Shown piece after piece: positions 20,271-29,714 of a stretch of 64,000 bases of DNA. The stretch covers positions 56,375-120,374 of the forward strand of contig JAITGA010000006.1 in the NCBI GenBank assembly GCA_031280955.1, in the 5' to 3' direction. This DNA is from Lachnospiraceae bacterium (GTDB taxonomy: Bacteria > Bacillota > Clostridia > Lachnospirales > Lachnospiraceae). The first letter of the stretch is position 1, and each line of letters opens with the position of its first letter. A model generated the notes under the pieces. The model was not told the DNA's origin, made no database searches, and saw only the letters and a list, made by a program, of their open reading frames with translations. Made by a program: the position numbers and the translations under genes.

Positions 20271-22559
20271 TCATACAGTTTGCTTTAACTTTGCGGCATT
20301 ATGGTTTATCAGGCAACCGGCGAGGATGATAGCATGTTCCTCGTCAGTCAGATACCCCAGTCGCAAGTTAAACTCATGAAGACCGTCAGCGGAAACAGTA
20401 AAGGCGTTGATGACGGCATTGCTTTTTCGTTCACTCATTATTTGACGGATATCAGGGACGAAGATATAGTCGCCTTTGCCAAAAGGCAAATCCCCTTTGT
20501 CAATCAGGAAAGGGAACATTCCCCAGTTGATGAGGTTGGAGCGATACCGTTTGGTGGCATACTCACGACTGATATTTGCCAAACCACCAAGCACCCGCTG
20601 ACATGAGGCGGCTTGCTCACGAGCAGAACCGTCACCCGGCTTTTCCGCAAAAATAGTTGAACCGATACCGATGTCATCAATGTTGATACCGGAAAAGCGG
20701 GTTTTCAGTATAGTTAGAAGCGGTTCTAGTTCTTCAGCGAAATCACCATCGCTGCGCCGCCGTTCTTCCAGTTGGCGTACTTTTTTCGCTAATCCGACGT
20801 AGGCAGGGTCTTTGCGGGAGAGGGTATACTCGGCAAGGGCAATCGGGTCAGAGCGGTAGGAAGAAGTCTCGCCTGAGGGAATCAACTCATCGGTCGTGGT
20901 GACAGGGTCGTGGATTTCGGCAACGACCTGGAGGAGCAAGTGCTCAGGTAAAGGGAACATTTGCGGCCAATCCTTGATACCGGGGCCTCGATGAATCTCG
21001 GCATGGGGGTCAGGTCTTCCGGTCGCATCAAAGACACGATTGGTATAAATATTACTGTCATAGGAGTACTTGTACTTGCCCAGAGGAATTTGAAGTTCTG
21101 CCGCTGATGTTAGCTTCCCGCCACAGACTGCGGTAGCGGCAACCGAGCGGGCATCCATCAAGGCAACGGCAGATATTTGTCCGCTTTGCGATTTAGAACC
21201 CTCTCGATGGGGGAAATTGCGGGTACAATGACGAATACTGAGTGATTTGTGTGCGGGAGTATCGCCGGCCCCGAAACAAGGGCCGCAAAATGCAGTTTTG
21301 ATGACCGCACCGGCAGCGATGAGGTCGGCGGCACAACCATTTCTGATTAACTCCATATACACAGGCATTGAAGCCGGATAAATACTGAGTGAGAAGAAGT
21401 CGCTGCCGATAGATTTGTTTCTTAGTATATCAGCGGCGGCGCAGATATTTTCAAAGCCACCTCCGGCACATCCGGCGATGATTCCCTGCTCAACGAAGAG
21501 CTTACCATCACGGATTTTGTCCTTTATCGAGAAAGGAATCGTATCACCGAGGATGGCAACGGCACGTTTTTCAACCTCTCTCAGTATCTCAGCAGGGTTT
21601 GCGCTCACATTGGCAATCGTATAGACATGAGCAGGGTGGAATGGCATCGCTATCATCGGTTCGATTCTGCTTAGGTCGATCGAAATCGCTCCATCATAGT
21701 AAGCCACCATTCCGGGAGCAAGCTCACGGAAAGCCTCGGCACGTCCATGTTCGTCATAGAAATCAGCAACAGTATCATCAGTCGCCCATATTGAAGACAA
21801 ACACGCCGTTTCGGTGGTCATCACGTCTATACCCATCCGAAAATCCATACTTAGGTTGGCAAGACCGGGACCGACAAACTCGATGATTTTGTCTTTGACA
21901 TAAGCATTGTCAAAAACAGCACCGATGATAGCCAGAGCCACATCTTGCGGACCGACACCGTATGACGGACTGCCGTGAAGATATGCGAGAACAACATCAG
22001 GACTTTCGATATCGTAGGTTTGACCAAGCAGTTGCTTGACCAACTCAGGACCACCCTCACCGATAGCCATCGTCCCCAACGCCCCGTAGCGGGTATGGGA
22101 ATCGCTGCCGAGTATCATCTGACCGCTGACTGCCATTACTTCACGGGCATATTGATGGATGACAGCTTGATGAGGCGGCACGAAAACACCGCCGTAACGT
22201 TTGGCGCAAGAGAGTCCGAAGAGATGATCATCCTCATTGATAGTGCCGCCAACAGCACAAAGTGAGTTATGGCAATTGGTGAGGACGTAAGGCACGGGAA
22301 ACTCGGTAAGGCCGGAAGCCCTGGCTGTCTGGATGATACTGACATAGGTAATATCATGTGATGTCAGTTTGTCAAATTTGATTTTCAGTTTGCCGTCATC
22401 ATTGCCGATATCGTGAGCGGTGAGGATTTGATGGGCTATCGTCGCCTGTCGGGCAATGTCAGCGGTGGGGAGGTCACAGCGCATATCACTCTTGTTTGTA
22501 TCTGCAATCAAAGACACGCCATCCAACAAATATGCGCCTTTATCAAAAAGAGTGATCAT
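20271..22559 (-). CDS. Aconitase-family hydratase (YbhJ-like)
   Basis: 762 aa. It carries the aconitase fold: the LTNCHNSLC segment near residue 105, SDSHTRYGALG, a [4Fe-4S] signature with AFCGPCFGAGDTP near 430, and the swivel domain with YRSNLINWGMFPF near the end. The length and sequence style match the E. coli YbhJ type of putative hydratase rather than classical AcnA, AcnB or LeuC, so I leave the substrate open. It probably interconverts a hydroxy-tricarboxylate by dehydration and hydration. The start overlaps the glgP stop by four bases (ATGA), an unexpected pairing. Confidence 0.85.
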   Translation of the reverse strand: MITLFDKGAYLLDGVSLIADTNKSDMRCDLPTADIARQATIAHQILTAHDIGNDDGKLKIKFDKLTSHDITYVSIIQTARASGLTEFPVPYVLTNCHNSLCAVGGTINEDDHLFGLSCAKRYGGVFVPPHQAVIHQYAREVMAVSGQMILGSDSHTRYGALGTMAIGEGGPELVKQLLGQTYDIESPDVVLAYLHGSPSYGVGPQDVALAIIGAVFDNAYVKDKIIEFVGPGLANLSMDFRMGIDVMTTETACLSSIWATDDTVADFYDEHGRAEAFRELAPGMVAYYDGAISIDLSRIEPMIAMPFHPAHVYTIANVSANPAEILREVEKRAVAILGDTIPFSIKDKIRDGKLFVEQGIIAGCAGGGFENICAAADILRNKSIGSDFFSLSIYPASMPVYMELIRNGCAADLIAAGAVIKTAFCGPCFGAGDTPAHKSLSIRHCTRNFPHREGSKSQSGQISAVALMDARSVAATAVCGGKLTSAAELQIPLGKYKYSYDSNIYTNRVFDATGRPDPHAEIHRGPGIKDWPQMFPLPEHLLLQVVAEIHDPVTTTDELIPSGETSSYRSDPIALAEYTLSRKDPAYVGLAKKVRQLEERRRSDGDFAEELEPLLTILKTRFSGINIDDIGIGSTIFAEKPGDGSAREQAASCQRVLGGLANISREYATKRYRSNLINWGMFPFLIDKGDLPFGKGDYIFVPDIRQIMSERKSNAVINAFTVSADGLHEFNLRLGYLTDEEHAIILAGCLINHNAAKLKQTV

Positions 22560-25051
22560 ACGGTATCCTGCTTCTTCGGCATCACAACACGGTCAAGTTG
22601 CCAGATTTCACTGACATAATCCTCGATGGTGCGATCGGATGAGAACTTGCCGGAACAAGCGATATTCATAATTGCGCTATGCGCCCATCTTTTTTCATCT
22701 CGGTAGGCGGCTTCGACTTCACGCTGTGCCTCGGCATAGGCTTTGAAATCTTTGAGGACAAAGTAGGCATCGGCTTTGTTAGTGCTGATGGTATTGAGCA
22801 GCGAGTTATAAATAGTACGGAACAGCTCGGTATCGCCCGGTGAGTATGTGCCGTTGATTAACTGCATGAGTACCTTGCGGATATCGGCATCGTTGTTGAA
22901 GACTTCCATCGGATTGTAACCGCCGTACTTTTCCAGATGAATAATTTCATCGGAGCAAGCACCGAAGATAAAAGCGTGTTCCTCACCTACTTCTTCGACG
23001 ATTTCCACATTTGCCCCGTCCATCGTGCCAATGGTGAGAGCTCCGTTGAGCATGAACTTCATGTTACCTGTTCCCGAAGCTTCCTTACTGGCGGTGGAGA
23101 TTTGCTCGGAAACATCAGCGGCGGCAAAAATCATTTCCGCATTGGAAACACGGTAGTCCTCGATGAAGATTACCTTTAGCCGTCCGTCCACGACAGGGTC
23201 ATCATTGACGGCTTCGCCAACGGCATTGATGAGTTTGATAGTGAGCTTGGCATTTTGGTAGGCAGCGGCAGCTTTACCACCGAAGATAAAGGTACGGGGA
23301 TAAAAATCCATGTCCGGTTTTTCCTTTAGCTCATTGTAAAGATACATTACGTGCAAAATATTCATCAGCTGGCGTTTGTACTCATGCATCCGCTTGACCT
23401 GGACATCAAAAATCGAACGCGGGTCAACCACTACACCATTGGCTTTGAGAATGTATTCTGCCAACCGCAACTTGTTCTTATACTTGATATTCATGAATTC
23501 CTGACGCGCTTTTTCATCATCGGCATAGAGCTTGATTTTGTTGATTTTGGGTAAATTGGTAATCCAGTCATCGCCGATATGTGAGGTAATCCAGTCAGCG
23601 AGAAGCTGATTGCCGTGAAGCAGGAAGCGTCGCTGGGTAATGCCATTGGTCTTGTTGTTGAACTTCTCCGGCATTAGCTCATAGAAGTCTTTGAGTTCAC
23701 GGTTTTTGATTATTTCCGTGTGTAGCCTTGCAACCCCATTGACAGAATAACCAACGGCTATTGCCAGATTTGCCATTCTCACCTGTCCGTCATAGACTAT
23801 CGCCATCGTGCGGATTTTCTCCTGATTGCCGGGGTATTGCTGTTCAATGCGGGCGATGAAGCGGCGGTTGATTTCCTCGATGATTTGATAAAGGCGAGGC
23901 AAAATACGGCTAAAAAGCTCAATCGGCCATTTCTCCAAAGCTTCAGACATAATCGTATGGTTGGTATATGCGCAGGATTTGCCGGTAATCAAAATCGCCT
24001 GATCCCATGTAAGGTGCAGTTCATCCATCAGTATCCGCATCAACTCGGCAATAGCCACAGTGGGATGGGTGTCATTCAATTGGAAAGTGACTTTTTCGTG
24101 GAACTTGGTGATGTCGTCATGGGTACGCATATATTTTGCCACGGCTTCCTGAACGGAGGCAGAGATGAAAAAGTATTGCTGTTTGAGGCGTAGTTCTTTG
24201 CCGGCATAGTGATTGTCATTGGGGTAAAGAACCTCAACGATACTACGAGCAAGATGTTCTTGCTCCTTTGCCTTTTGGTAGTCCTGCTGTTCAGAGGAAT
24301 CAAGGAGGAAAAACTCCATCGGTTGGGCATCCCAAATCCGCAGGGTGTTGACGATACCGCTGCCGTAGCCGATGATAGGCAGGTCATAGGGAATTGCTTG
24401 GACGGAGAGATAGTTCTTTTGGGCATAATGCTCACGCCCCGCTTCATCGACGCGGATATAGGTGTCGCCGCCGAACTTGACTTCCTTGGCGTACTCAGGA
24501 CGGCGCAGTTCAAAGGGATTGTTGGTGTCGAGCCAATTGTCGGGAACTTCCTCTTGGAAGCCGTTGCGGATTTCCTGTTTGAACATTCCGAAGCGGTAGC
24601 GGATACCGCAACCATAGGCGGCGTAACCTAGTGTCGCAAGAGAATCAAGAAAACATGCCGCCAAACGTCCCAGACCACCATTGCCGAGAGCGGCATCGGG
24701 TTCTTGGTCTTCGATGACATTAAGGTCAAGTCCCAATTCGGTGAGTGCCTCGCTGACAGGCTTCATTGCCATCAGGTTGATAATATTGTTACCGAGGGCA
24801 CGTCCCATCAAAAATTCCATTGAGAGGTAATATACCATCTTCGGGTCTTGTTTTTCATATTCTTGTTGCGTATCCATCCAATGACCGATGATGGCATCCT
24901 TGATGGCATAGGAAACGGCTTGGAACACTTGCTGAGGACTGGCTTCGTCCATGGTTTTTCGATAAAGGGTGCGAACATTATAGACTACACTTCGTTTGAA
25001 GAGTTCTTTGTCGAAGGTGACTGCGGGGGGGAGGGCTTTTTTCTTGGGCAT
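22556..25051 (-). CDS. glgP: Glycogen/starch phosphorylase
   Basis: 831 aa, full length for the GT35 family. It releases glucose 1-phosphate from alpha-1,4-glucan with pyridoxal phosphate. Diagnostic segments are EDQEPDAALGNGGLGRLAACF, GIRYRFGMFKQ, QLNDTHPTVAIAELMR and the PLP-lysine region GTGNMKFMLNGALTIGT near residue 670. A promoter is visible upstream and the ATG follows a GGAG-type site. No other glycogen genes are in the window. It is co-transcribed with the hydratase gene it overlaps. Confidence 0.97.
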   Translation of the reverse strand: MPKKKALPPAVTFDKELFKRSVVYNVRTLYRKTMDEASPQQVFQAVSYAIKDAIIGHWMDTQQEYEKQDPKMVYYLSMEFLMGRALGNNIINLMAMKPVSEALTELGLDLNVIEDQEPDAALGNGGLGRLAACFLDSLATLGYAAYGCGIRYRFGMFKQEIRNGFQEEVPDNWLDTNNPFELRRPEYAKEVKFGGDTYIRVDEAGREHYAQKNYLSVQAIPYDLPIIGYGSGIVNTLRIWDAQPMEFFLLDSSEQQDYQKAKEQEHLARSIVEVLYPNDNHYAGKELRLKQQYFFISASVQEAVAKYMRTHDDITKFHEKVTFQLNDTHPTVAIAELMRILMDELHLTWDQAILITGKSCAYTNHTIMSEALEKWPIELFSRILPRLYQIIEEINRRFIARIEQQYPGNQEKIRTMAIVYDGQVRMANLAIAVGYSVNGVARLHTEIIKNRELKDFYELMPEKFNNKTNGITQRRFLLHGNQLLADWITSHIGDDWITNLPKINKIKLYADDEKARQEFMNIKYKNKLRLAEYILKANGVVVDPRSIFDVQVKRMHEYKRQLMNILHVMYLYNELKEKPDMDFYPRTFIFGGKAAAAYQNAKLTIKLINAVGEAVNDDPVVDGRLKVIFIEDYRVSNAEMIFAAADVSEQISTASKEASGTGNMKFMLNGALTIGTMDGANVEIVEEVGEEHAFIFGACSDEIIHLEKYGGYNPMEVFNNDADIRKVLMQLINGTYSPGDTELFRTIYNSLLNTISTNKADAYFVLKDFKAYAEAQREVEAAYRDEKRWAHSAIMNIACSGKFSSDRTIEDYVSEIWQLDRVVMPKKQDTV

Positions 25052-25073
25052 GGGAATCTCCTTTACAATAGGG

Positions 25074-25110
25074 GGTACGGACGAAGTTTTTGGTTTACTT
25101 TCCCGTACCT
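25074..25110 (-). promoter_or_regulatory. Inverted repeat in the glgP leader
   Basis: The arms GGTACGG and CCGTACC are perfect complements separated by 23 bases, and lie between the glgP promoter and start codon. They could form a leader stem or be an operator. The function is unknown. Confidence 0.4.
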
Positions 25111-25127
25111 TGGTATAGTATAAAAGA

Positions 25128-25155
25128 GTATATTATATTTGGAGAAATTTGGCAA
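25128..25155 (-). promoter_or_regulatory. Promoter of glgP
   Basis: TTGCCA (25150-25155) and TATACT (25128-25133) are spaced by 16 bases on the minus strand, about 75 bases before the glgP start. An overlapping TATAAT is offset by a few bases. Confidence 0.6.
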
Positions 25156-25208
25156 GGGTAAGGGGAGTATATAATGCGCAAATAATGCGTACAAACTGCG
25201 ACTGTGGT

Positions 25209-25237
25209 TTGCTTTTTGGCATACGAGTGTTTATAAT
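25209..25237 (+). promoter_or_regulatory. Promoter of the zinc-ribbon membrane protein gene
   Basis: TTGCTT (25209-25214), a 17-base spacer and a perfect TATAAT (25232-25237) precede the gene at 25289. Confidence 0.75.
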
Positions 25238-25288
25238 GGATTTACGAGGGAAAACTATTGTTGTAAAGCAAAGTAGAAAGAGGACAAA

Positions 25289-25852
25289 ATGGGAATTTAT
25301 GATTTTTCGATTGATGCTTATATGACTGATTTGGTTGAAAGACATGGGATGATAGCTTTGTTTCTGCCGTTATTGGTAGTTATCGTAGCGGCGATAATTT
25401 ACTTTATTATCGTTGTGAAATTGTACGGAGGTTATCTGCGAAGAAAGTACAAATTCCGTATTTTTGCCAATATTCCCAGTCTGTTCACCTTGGTGTGCTA
25501 TATGTTGTTTTTTGCGGTCGTTTTTGATGATTTACCGGACAAAGAATCAATAGAAACCCTATATCTGGTCATAGCAGTGGGACTGCCCGGTATGCTCTGG
25601 TATACCATTAACAGTTTCATCAAAACACGTAATTTTTTCATTACCGTACTTAACTTTGTGATTATGTATATCTTCTTTCTTGCGCTGGGGTGGATTGCAT
25701 CCGCTGTTGCCATGCTCATCTTATATGGAATAGGTCTTATGATAGCCATGTGGGCAGTATTTTCACCTGATTACTATATATGCTCCACATGTGAGAACAA
25801 AACACGATATTTGCCCAAAAAGTGCTCAAAATGCGGAGAATTATTGTCATAG
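25289..25852 (+). CDS. Multi-pass membrane protein with C-terminal zinc ribbon
   Basis: 187 aa of unrecognised family. Hydrophobic segments at about 20-45, 60-80, 88-110 and 115-165 suggest four to six membrane spans. The last 25 residues contain two CxxC knuckles (CSTCENKT and CSKCGEL), a small zinc ribbon probably on the cytoplasmic side. It has its own promoter and lies 56 bases before a DUF362 gene on the same strand, so the two may be co-transcribed. Nothing in the sequence reveals transport or enzymatic residues. Confidence 0.75.
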   Translation: MGIYDFSIDAYMTDLVERHGMIALFLPLLVVIVAAIIYFIIVVKLYGGYLRRKYKFRIFANIPSLFTLVCYMLFFAVVFDDLPDKESIETLYLVIAVGLPGMLWYTINSFIKTRNFFITVLNFVIMYIFFLALGWIASAVAMLILYGIGLMIAMWAVFSPDYYICSTCENKTRYLPKKCSKCGELLS

Positions 25853-25908
25853 AAGCATAGGGATTACGAGTAATACACTTGGCACAAACAAATATTGAAA
25901 GGAAAAAA

Positions 25909-27321
25909 ATGTCCAACAAATCCGCAAGTGTCACCGTAGAGCATTTGCAAACGCCTCATCAGACGGAATCATTCACCAAGTTTATACCACTCTCGGCAGC
26001 GATGAAAGCGGAGGTGTTCGCTACGGTTGCCAAAATCTTTGATGAAGCGGGTGGTAAAGGGATGTTAAAAAGCAGCGGTGATGTTTACCTAAAGCCCAAT
26101 GCTATAGACAGTAAGCCCTATAGCCACACCCGTCCCGAACTGGTGGAGGCGGTCATTCACTATTGGAAAGAAGCCGGTGCGAGACAGATATATCTGTTTG
26201 AAAATTGCACGCAAAGCAATTTTACCCGTATGGTATTTGCCCTTACCGGCTATAGTGAAATCTGTAAGCGGTATCGGGTGCGTGAGATATACCTCGATGA
26301 GGAAAAAAATGTTCTTTATACATTCAAGGGTAAGGCGGCAAAGCAGCAAGATGATGACGGGTACGCCGAGACCACATTTCGCATCCCGAGGTTTGTGACC
26401 GAAAATCTCATTGAAAAGGCGGACGAAAACCTCTATATCAATCTGCCAAAACTGAAAACCCATTCGATGGCAGGGGTTACTTTGGGAATCAAGAATCAAT
26501 GGGCATTCCCTCAACCAAGTGACAGACGTGCCGACCACAATTACAATCTGGCGAGTAAGCTTGTCGATGTACTGGAATATATACAACCGGATTTTACTTT
26601 GATTGATGGTATCGAAGCCACGATTCACGGACACTACCCGGCGACAGCTCTGGCGGACAAATGTGTCCTGCCATTTAGGGTTCTCATCGGCAGCAGTAAT
26701 GTCGTGGCAGGCGATTTGGTAGGAATGGAGTTGTTCGGGCAAACGGTGGCGGATGCACATCATATCAAGATTGCTGTCGAGCGTGGTTATGGCAAAGGGG
26801 TAAAGAGTCTTGATGACATAGAAATCAAAGGGGATATATCCGCATATGGTAAGCGGTACGACTGGGATTTGTTGCCGGAGTACCCAAGTGATATCACGGT
26901 ACTGAAAGGACAAGAGCGGTGTTGTCGTGAAGGTTGTCAAAACAATCCCCTGACCTTGGTACAATGCCTAGCATATGATTATCAAGGGAAAGGCGGCTTC
27001 ACTATTGTAATGGGTAAAGGACATGACCCTGCCTTGATAAAGGCGATAGCGGGGCGGGTGTTGGTAGTGGGGAAGTGTGCAATTGCGGAGACGGGAGAAG
27101 AGCTACAGCAACGCCTGGGACGCAAAAAGGTATATTTCAGCGGTTTTTGTAATGACCTCTGCGCAACGACGAATGGGTTATGCCATTTGATGAAAGTGAA
27201 TCCCCTGTTGATGGCTCCGCTTCCCTTTTTCCGTTCTATCAAACTCTTGCTAGTCTCAAAACTGCGGGGTTCACAAGCTAATGTCCCTTTCTTCTTCGCA
27301 CACAAGATGAAAGTGGTTTGA
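25909..27321 (+). CDS. DUF362 domain protein
   Basis: 470 aa from the ATG, which follows GAAAGGA; a TTG 30 bases earlier has no site. DUF362 landmarks are DVYLKPNAID near residue 55, RPELVEAVIHYWKEAGA, NLPKLKTHSMAGVTLGIKNQWAFP and DFTLIDGIEATIHGHYPA. Several Cys occur late (RCCREGC; CNDLCATTNGLC), compatible with metal or Fe-S binding, although the CxxCxxCxxxC ferredoxin motif that some members carry is absent. Family function is not established. It is convergent with ftsH, with only 13 bases between. Confidence 0.85.
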   Translation: MSNKSASVTVEHLQTPHQTESFTKFIPLSAAMKAEVFATVAKIFDEAGGKGMLKSSGDVYLKPNAIDSKPYSHTRPELVEAVIHYWKEAGARQIYLFENCTQSNFTRMVFALTGYSEICKRYRVREIYLDEEKNVLYTFKGKAAKQQDDDGYAETTFRIPRFVTENLIEKADENLYINLPKLKTHSMAGVTLGIKNQWAFPQPSDRRADHNYNLASKLVDVLEYIQPDFTLIDGIEATIHGHYPATALADKCVLPFRVLIGSSNVVAGDLVGMELFGQTVADAHHIKIAVERGYGKGVKSLDDIEIKGDISAYGKRYDWDLLPEYPSDITVLKGQERCCREGCQNNPLTLVQCLAYDYQGKGGFTIVMGKGHDPALIKAIAGRVLVVGKCAIAETGEELQQRLGRKKVYFSGFCNDLCATTNGLCHLMKVNPLLMAPLPFFRSIKLLLVSKLRGSQANVPFFFAHKMKVV

Positions 27322-27334
27322 ACTAAGCGGTGAT

Positions 27335-29146
27335 TTATACCGGTTCGTAGAGGGCTTCAAATTCCTCACGGGTGATACGTTCTTTTTCCATCAGCAAATC
27401 CACGCATTTGTCGAGAATATCACGGCGGTGGTTGATGATTACCTTTGCTCTTTCATAACAGGCGGTGATGATGTTCTTTACCTCGCGGTCTATCTCTGCC
27501 GCTGTTTCATCGGAGTGACTCTTGGCAGTAGCAAGGTCACGGCCAATGAAGACCTCATGGTCATCATTGGAGTAATTGATCGTACCGATATTGCTGGACA
27601 TGCCAAACTTTGTAACCATGTGACGGGCAGTAGCGGTTACTCTTTTGATGTCGGCGGAAGCTCCGGTAGTAATATCGTTGAAGACCAGTTCCTCGGCAAT
27701 CCTGCCGCCCAAACCGACCATGATTTCCTGCTCCATCTTGCTCTTGGTGATATGGACATCATCACGCTCCGGGAGCGGCATTGTATATCCGGCAGCACCT
27801 AAACCGTTGGGAATGACGGAGATAATATGAACGGGACCAACCTCGGGTAACTCATGAAAGAGAACCGCATGACCGGCTTCGTGATATGCCGTTATTCGTT
27901 TTTCCTTTTCGCTGATAACCCGGCTTCGCTTTTCACCACCGATACCGATTTTGATAAATGACTGATGGATATCTTCTTGGACGACATAGGCACGGCTTTT
28001 CATGGCAGCGGCGATGGCGGCTTCATTCAAGAGGTTTTCGAGATCAGCTCCGGTAAATCCGGCGGTGGTCTGTGCCACTTGCTTGAGGTCAACATCTTCA
28101 GCGAGCGGTTTGTTACGGGCGTGTATTTTTAGGATGTCTTCACGACCGCCGACATCAGGACGGTTGACACTTAGCTTGCGGTCAAAACGTCCGGGGCGTA
28201 AGATGGCAGGGTCTAGGATATCGACACGGTTGGTGGCGGCAAGGACAATGATACCTTCATTGACACCGAAACCGTCCATTTCCACCAGCAATTGATTGAG
28301 CGTCTGTTCCCGCTCATCGTGTCCGCCGCCCAGTCCGGTACCACGTCGTCTGGCAACAGCATCTATCTCATCAATGAAGATAATACAGGGAGCATTCTTT
28401 TTGGATTCCTCAAACAAATCACGGACACGGGAAGCACCGACACCGACGAACATCTCCACGAAATCAGAACCTGAGATGGTAAAAAACGGCACATCAGCTT
28501 CCCCGGCAATCGCTTTTGCCAACAGGGTCTTCCCTGTTCCCGGTGCACCCTCCAGTAAGATACCCTTGGGGATACGCGCTCCGAGGGCGGCGAACTTTGC
28601 CGGGTGTTTGAGAAACTCCACGATTTCTTCAAGGTCTTCTTTTTCCTCTTTGAGCCCGGCGACATCTTTCAAGGAGATTTTGCCGCCCGGCTCTGCGAGC
28701 TTAGCGCGGCTTTTCCCAAAGGACATCATCCGATTACCACCGGCAGCGGCGTTGTTTTGGTTATTCATCATCACGAAGAAAAAGACCACGACTACCACCA
28801 CAAGCAGTATTGGTAAGATACTGGTCAAAAACCAACTGTCTGACGGTACTTTCAGTACCTCGGCATCTATGCCGTAATCCCGTAATAATTGCTCAATATC
28901 GCCGGTATCAGTAACATAGAAAGTCCGCCGTTCACCGTTTGATAAGAGGATACGGACTTCACCGGTCGGGGTTTCTTGAAAGGGTTGGATAGTGACGGCG
29001 GCGACATCGCCACGGGTGAGGGCGAAGACTAGCTCACCACGGGTAAAATTTGACACATCGGTGTTTTGCGAACCGATGTAGAGGGCAAGAAATATTAAAC
29101 CGATGATGAGGACGAAGATTCCATTGTAACTACGCTTTTTGTTCAC
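27335..29146 (-). CDS. ftsH: ATP-dependent zinc metalloprotease FtsH
   Basis: 603 aa. Two membrane helices (about 9-25 and 108-128) flank an extracytoplasmic loop. The AAA+ domain has Walker A GAPGTGKT near residue 203, Walker [10 protein letters not shown] and the second region of homology, followed by the M41 protease with the zinc motif HEAGH near residue 420. It degrades misfolded membrane and regulatory proteins as a membrane hexamer. The start is a GTG with a GAGG site. It is the last gene of the tilS-hpt-ftsH cluster, an order conserved in Firmicutes. Confidence 0.98.
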   Translation of the reverse strand: MNKKRSYNGIFVLIIGLIFLALYIGSQNTDVSNFTRGELVFALTRGDVAAVTIQPFQETPTGEVRILLSNGERRTFYVTDTGDIEQLLRDYGIDAEVLKVPSDSWFLTSILPILLVVVVVVFFFVMMNNQNNAAAGGNRMMSFGKSRAKLAEPGGKISLKDVAGLKEEKEDLEEIVEFLKHPAKFAALGARIPKGILLEGAPGTGKTLLAKAIAGEADVPFFTISGSDFVEMFVGVGASRVRDLFEESKKNAPCIIFIDEIDAVARRRGTGLGGGHDEREQTLNQLLVEMDGFGVNEGIIVLAATNRVDILDPAILRPGRFDRKLSVNRPDVGGREDILKIHARNKPLAEDVDLKQVAQTTAGFTGADLENLLNEAAIAAAMKSRAYVVQEDIHQSFIKIGIGGEKRSRVISEKEKRITAYHEAGHAVLFHELPEVGPVHIISVIPNGLGAAGYTMPLPERDDVHITKSKMEQEIMVGLGGRIAEELVFNDITTGASADIKRVTATARHMVTKFGMSSNIGTINYSNDDHEVFIGRDLATAKSHSDETAAEIDREVKNIITACYERAKVIINHRRDILDKCVDLLMEKERITREEFEALYEPV

Positions 29147-29184
29147 AGTTTACCTCGATATAGTTATTCTGTCATTTTTATACT

Positions 29185-29712
29185 TCAATCAACCTTTATC
29201 GTGCCGATATAGGGGAGATTGCGGTATTTTTGGTCATAATCAAGACCGTAACCTACGATAAACTCATCGGGAATCTGAAAACCGACATAGTCCATCGGGA
29301 TTTCCACTTCACGCCGTGATGGTTTGTCAAGCAGGGTACAGAGCTTCAAACTGGCGGGGTGGCGTTCGTGAAAAAATGTCAAAAGATAATTCATCGTCGT
29401 GCCGGAATCAATAATATCCTCGATAATGATGACATCTTTGCCCTCGATAGGCTCTGTAAGGTCATGAACAATCCGTACCACACCGCTGCTGCTTGAACCG
29501 CTGCCATAACTGGTAACGGACATGAAATCAAACGTGACCGGTATCGTAAGTCGTTTTGCCAACTCGCACATGAACATCACGCTACCTTTTAACACACAAA
29601 CCAAATGAATGGATTTGTCCGCATAATCGCTGTTGATTTGCTCTGCTATTTCCCGGATTCGCCGATTAACTTCGGCTTCGGAAATGAGAATCTGGTGAGC
29701 CGCAACGTTCAT
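29185..29712 (-). CDS. hpt: Hypoxanthine phosphoribosyltransferase
   Basis: 175 aa. It salvages hypoxanthine and guanine to IMP and GMP using PRPP. The PRPP-binding signature VIIIEDIIDSGTTM near residue 95 and the VLKGSVMFMCEL loop near residue 42 are clear, and the C-terminal FIVGYGLDYDQKYRNLPYIG matches the family. It lies 2 bases after tilS and 38 before ftsH, the standard Firmicutes arrangement. Confidence 0.97.
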   Translation of the reverse strand: MNVAAHQILISEAEVNRRIREIAEQINSDYADKSIHLVCVLKGSVMFMCELAKRLTIPVTFDFMSVTSYGSGSSSSGVVRIVHDLTEPIEGKDVIIIEDIIDSGTTMNYLLTFFHERHPASLKLCTLLDKPSRREVEIPMDYVGFQIPDEFIVGYGLDYDQKYRNLPYIGTIKVD

Positions 29713-29714
29713 AG

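Noticed and set aside
24076..24615. 179-codon frame within glycogen phosphorylase
   Set aside because: It is out of frame with glgP, whose catalytic motifs cover the same bases; low-complexity Ser/Pro/Lys-rich translation.
26089..26964. 291-codon frame on the minus strand within the DUF362 gene
   Set aside because: Composition is unlike a real protein, and the opposite strand encodes clear DUF362 motifs throughout.
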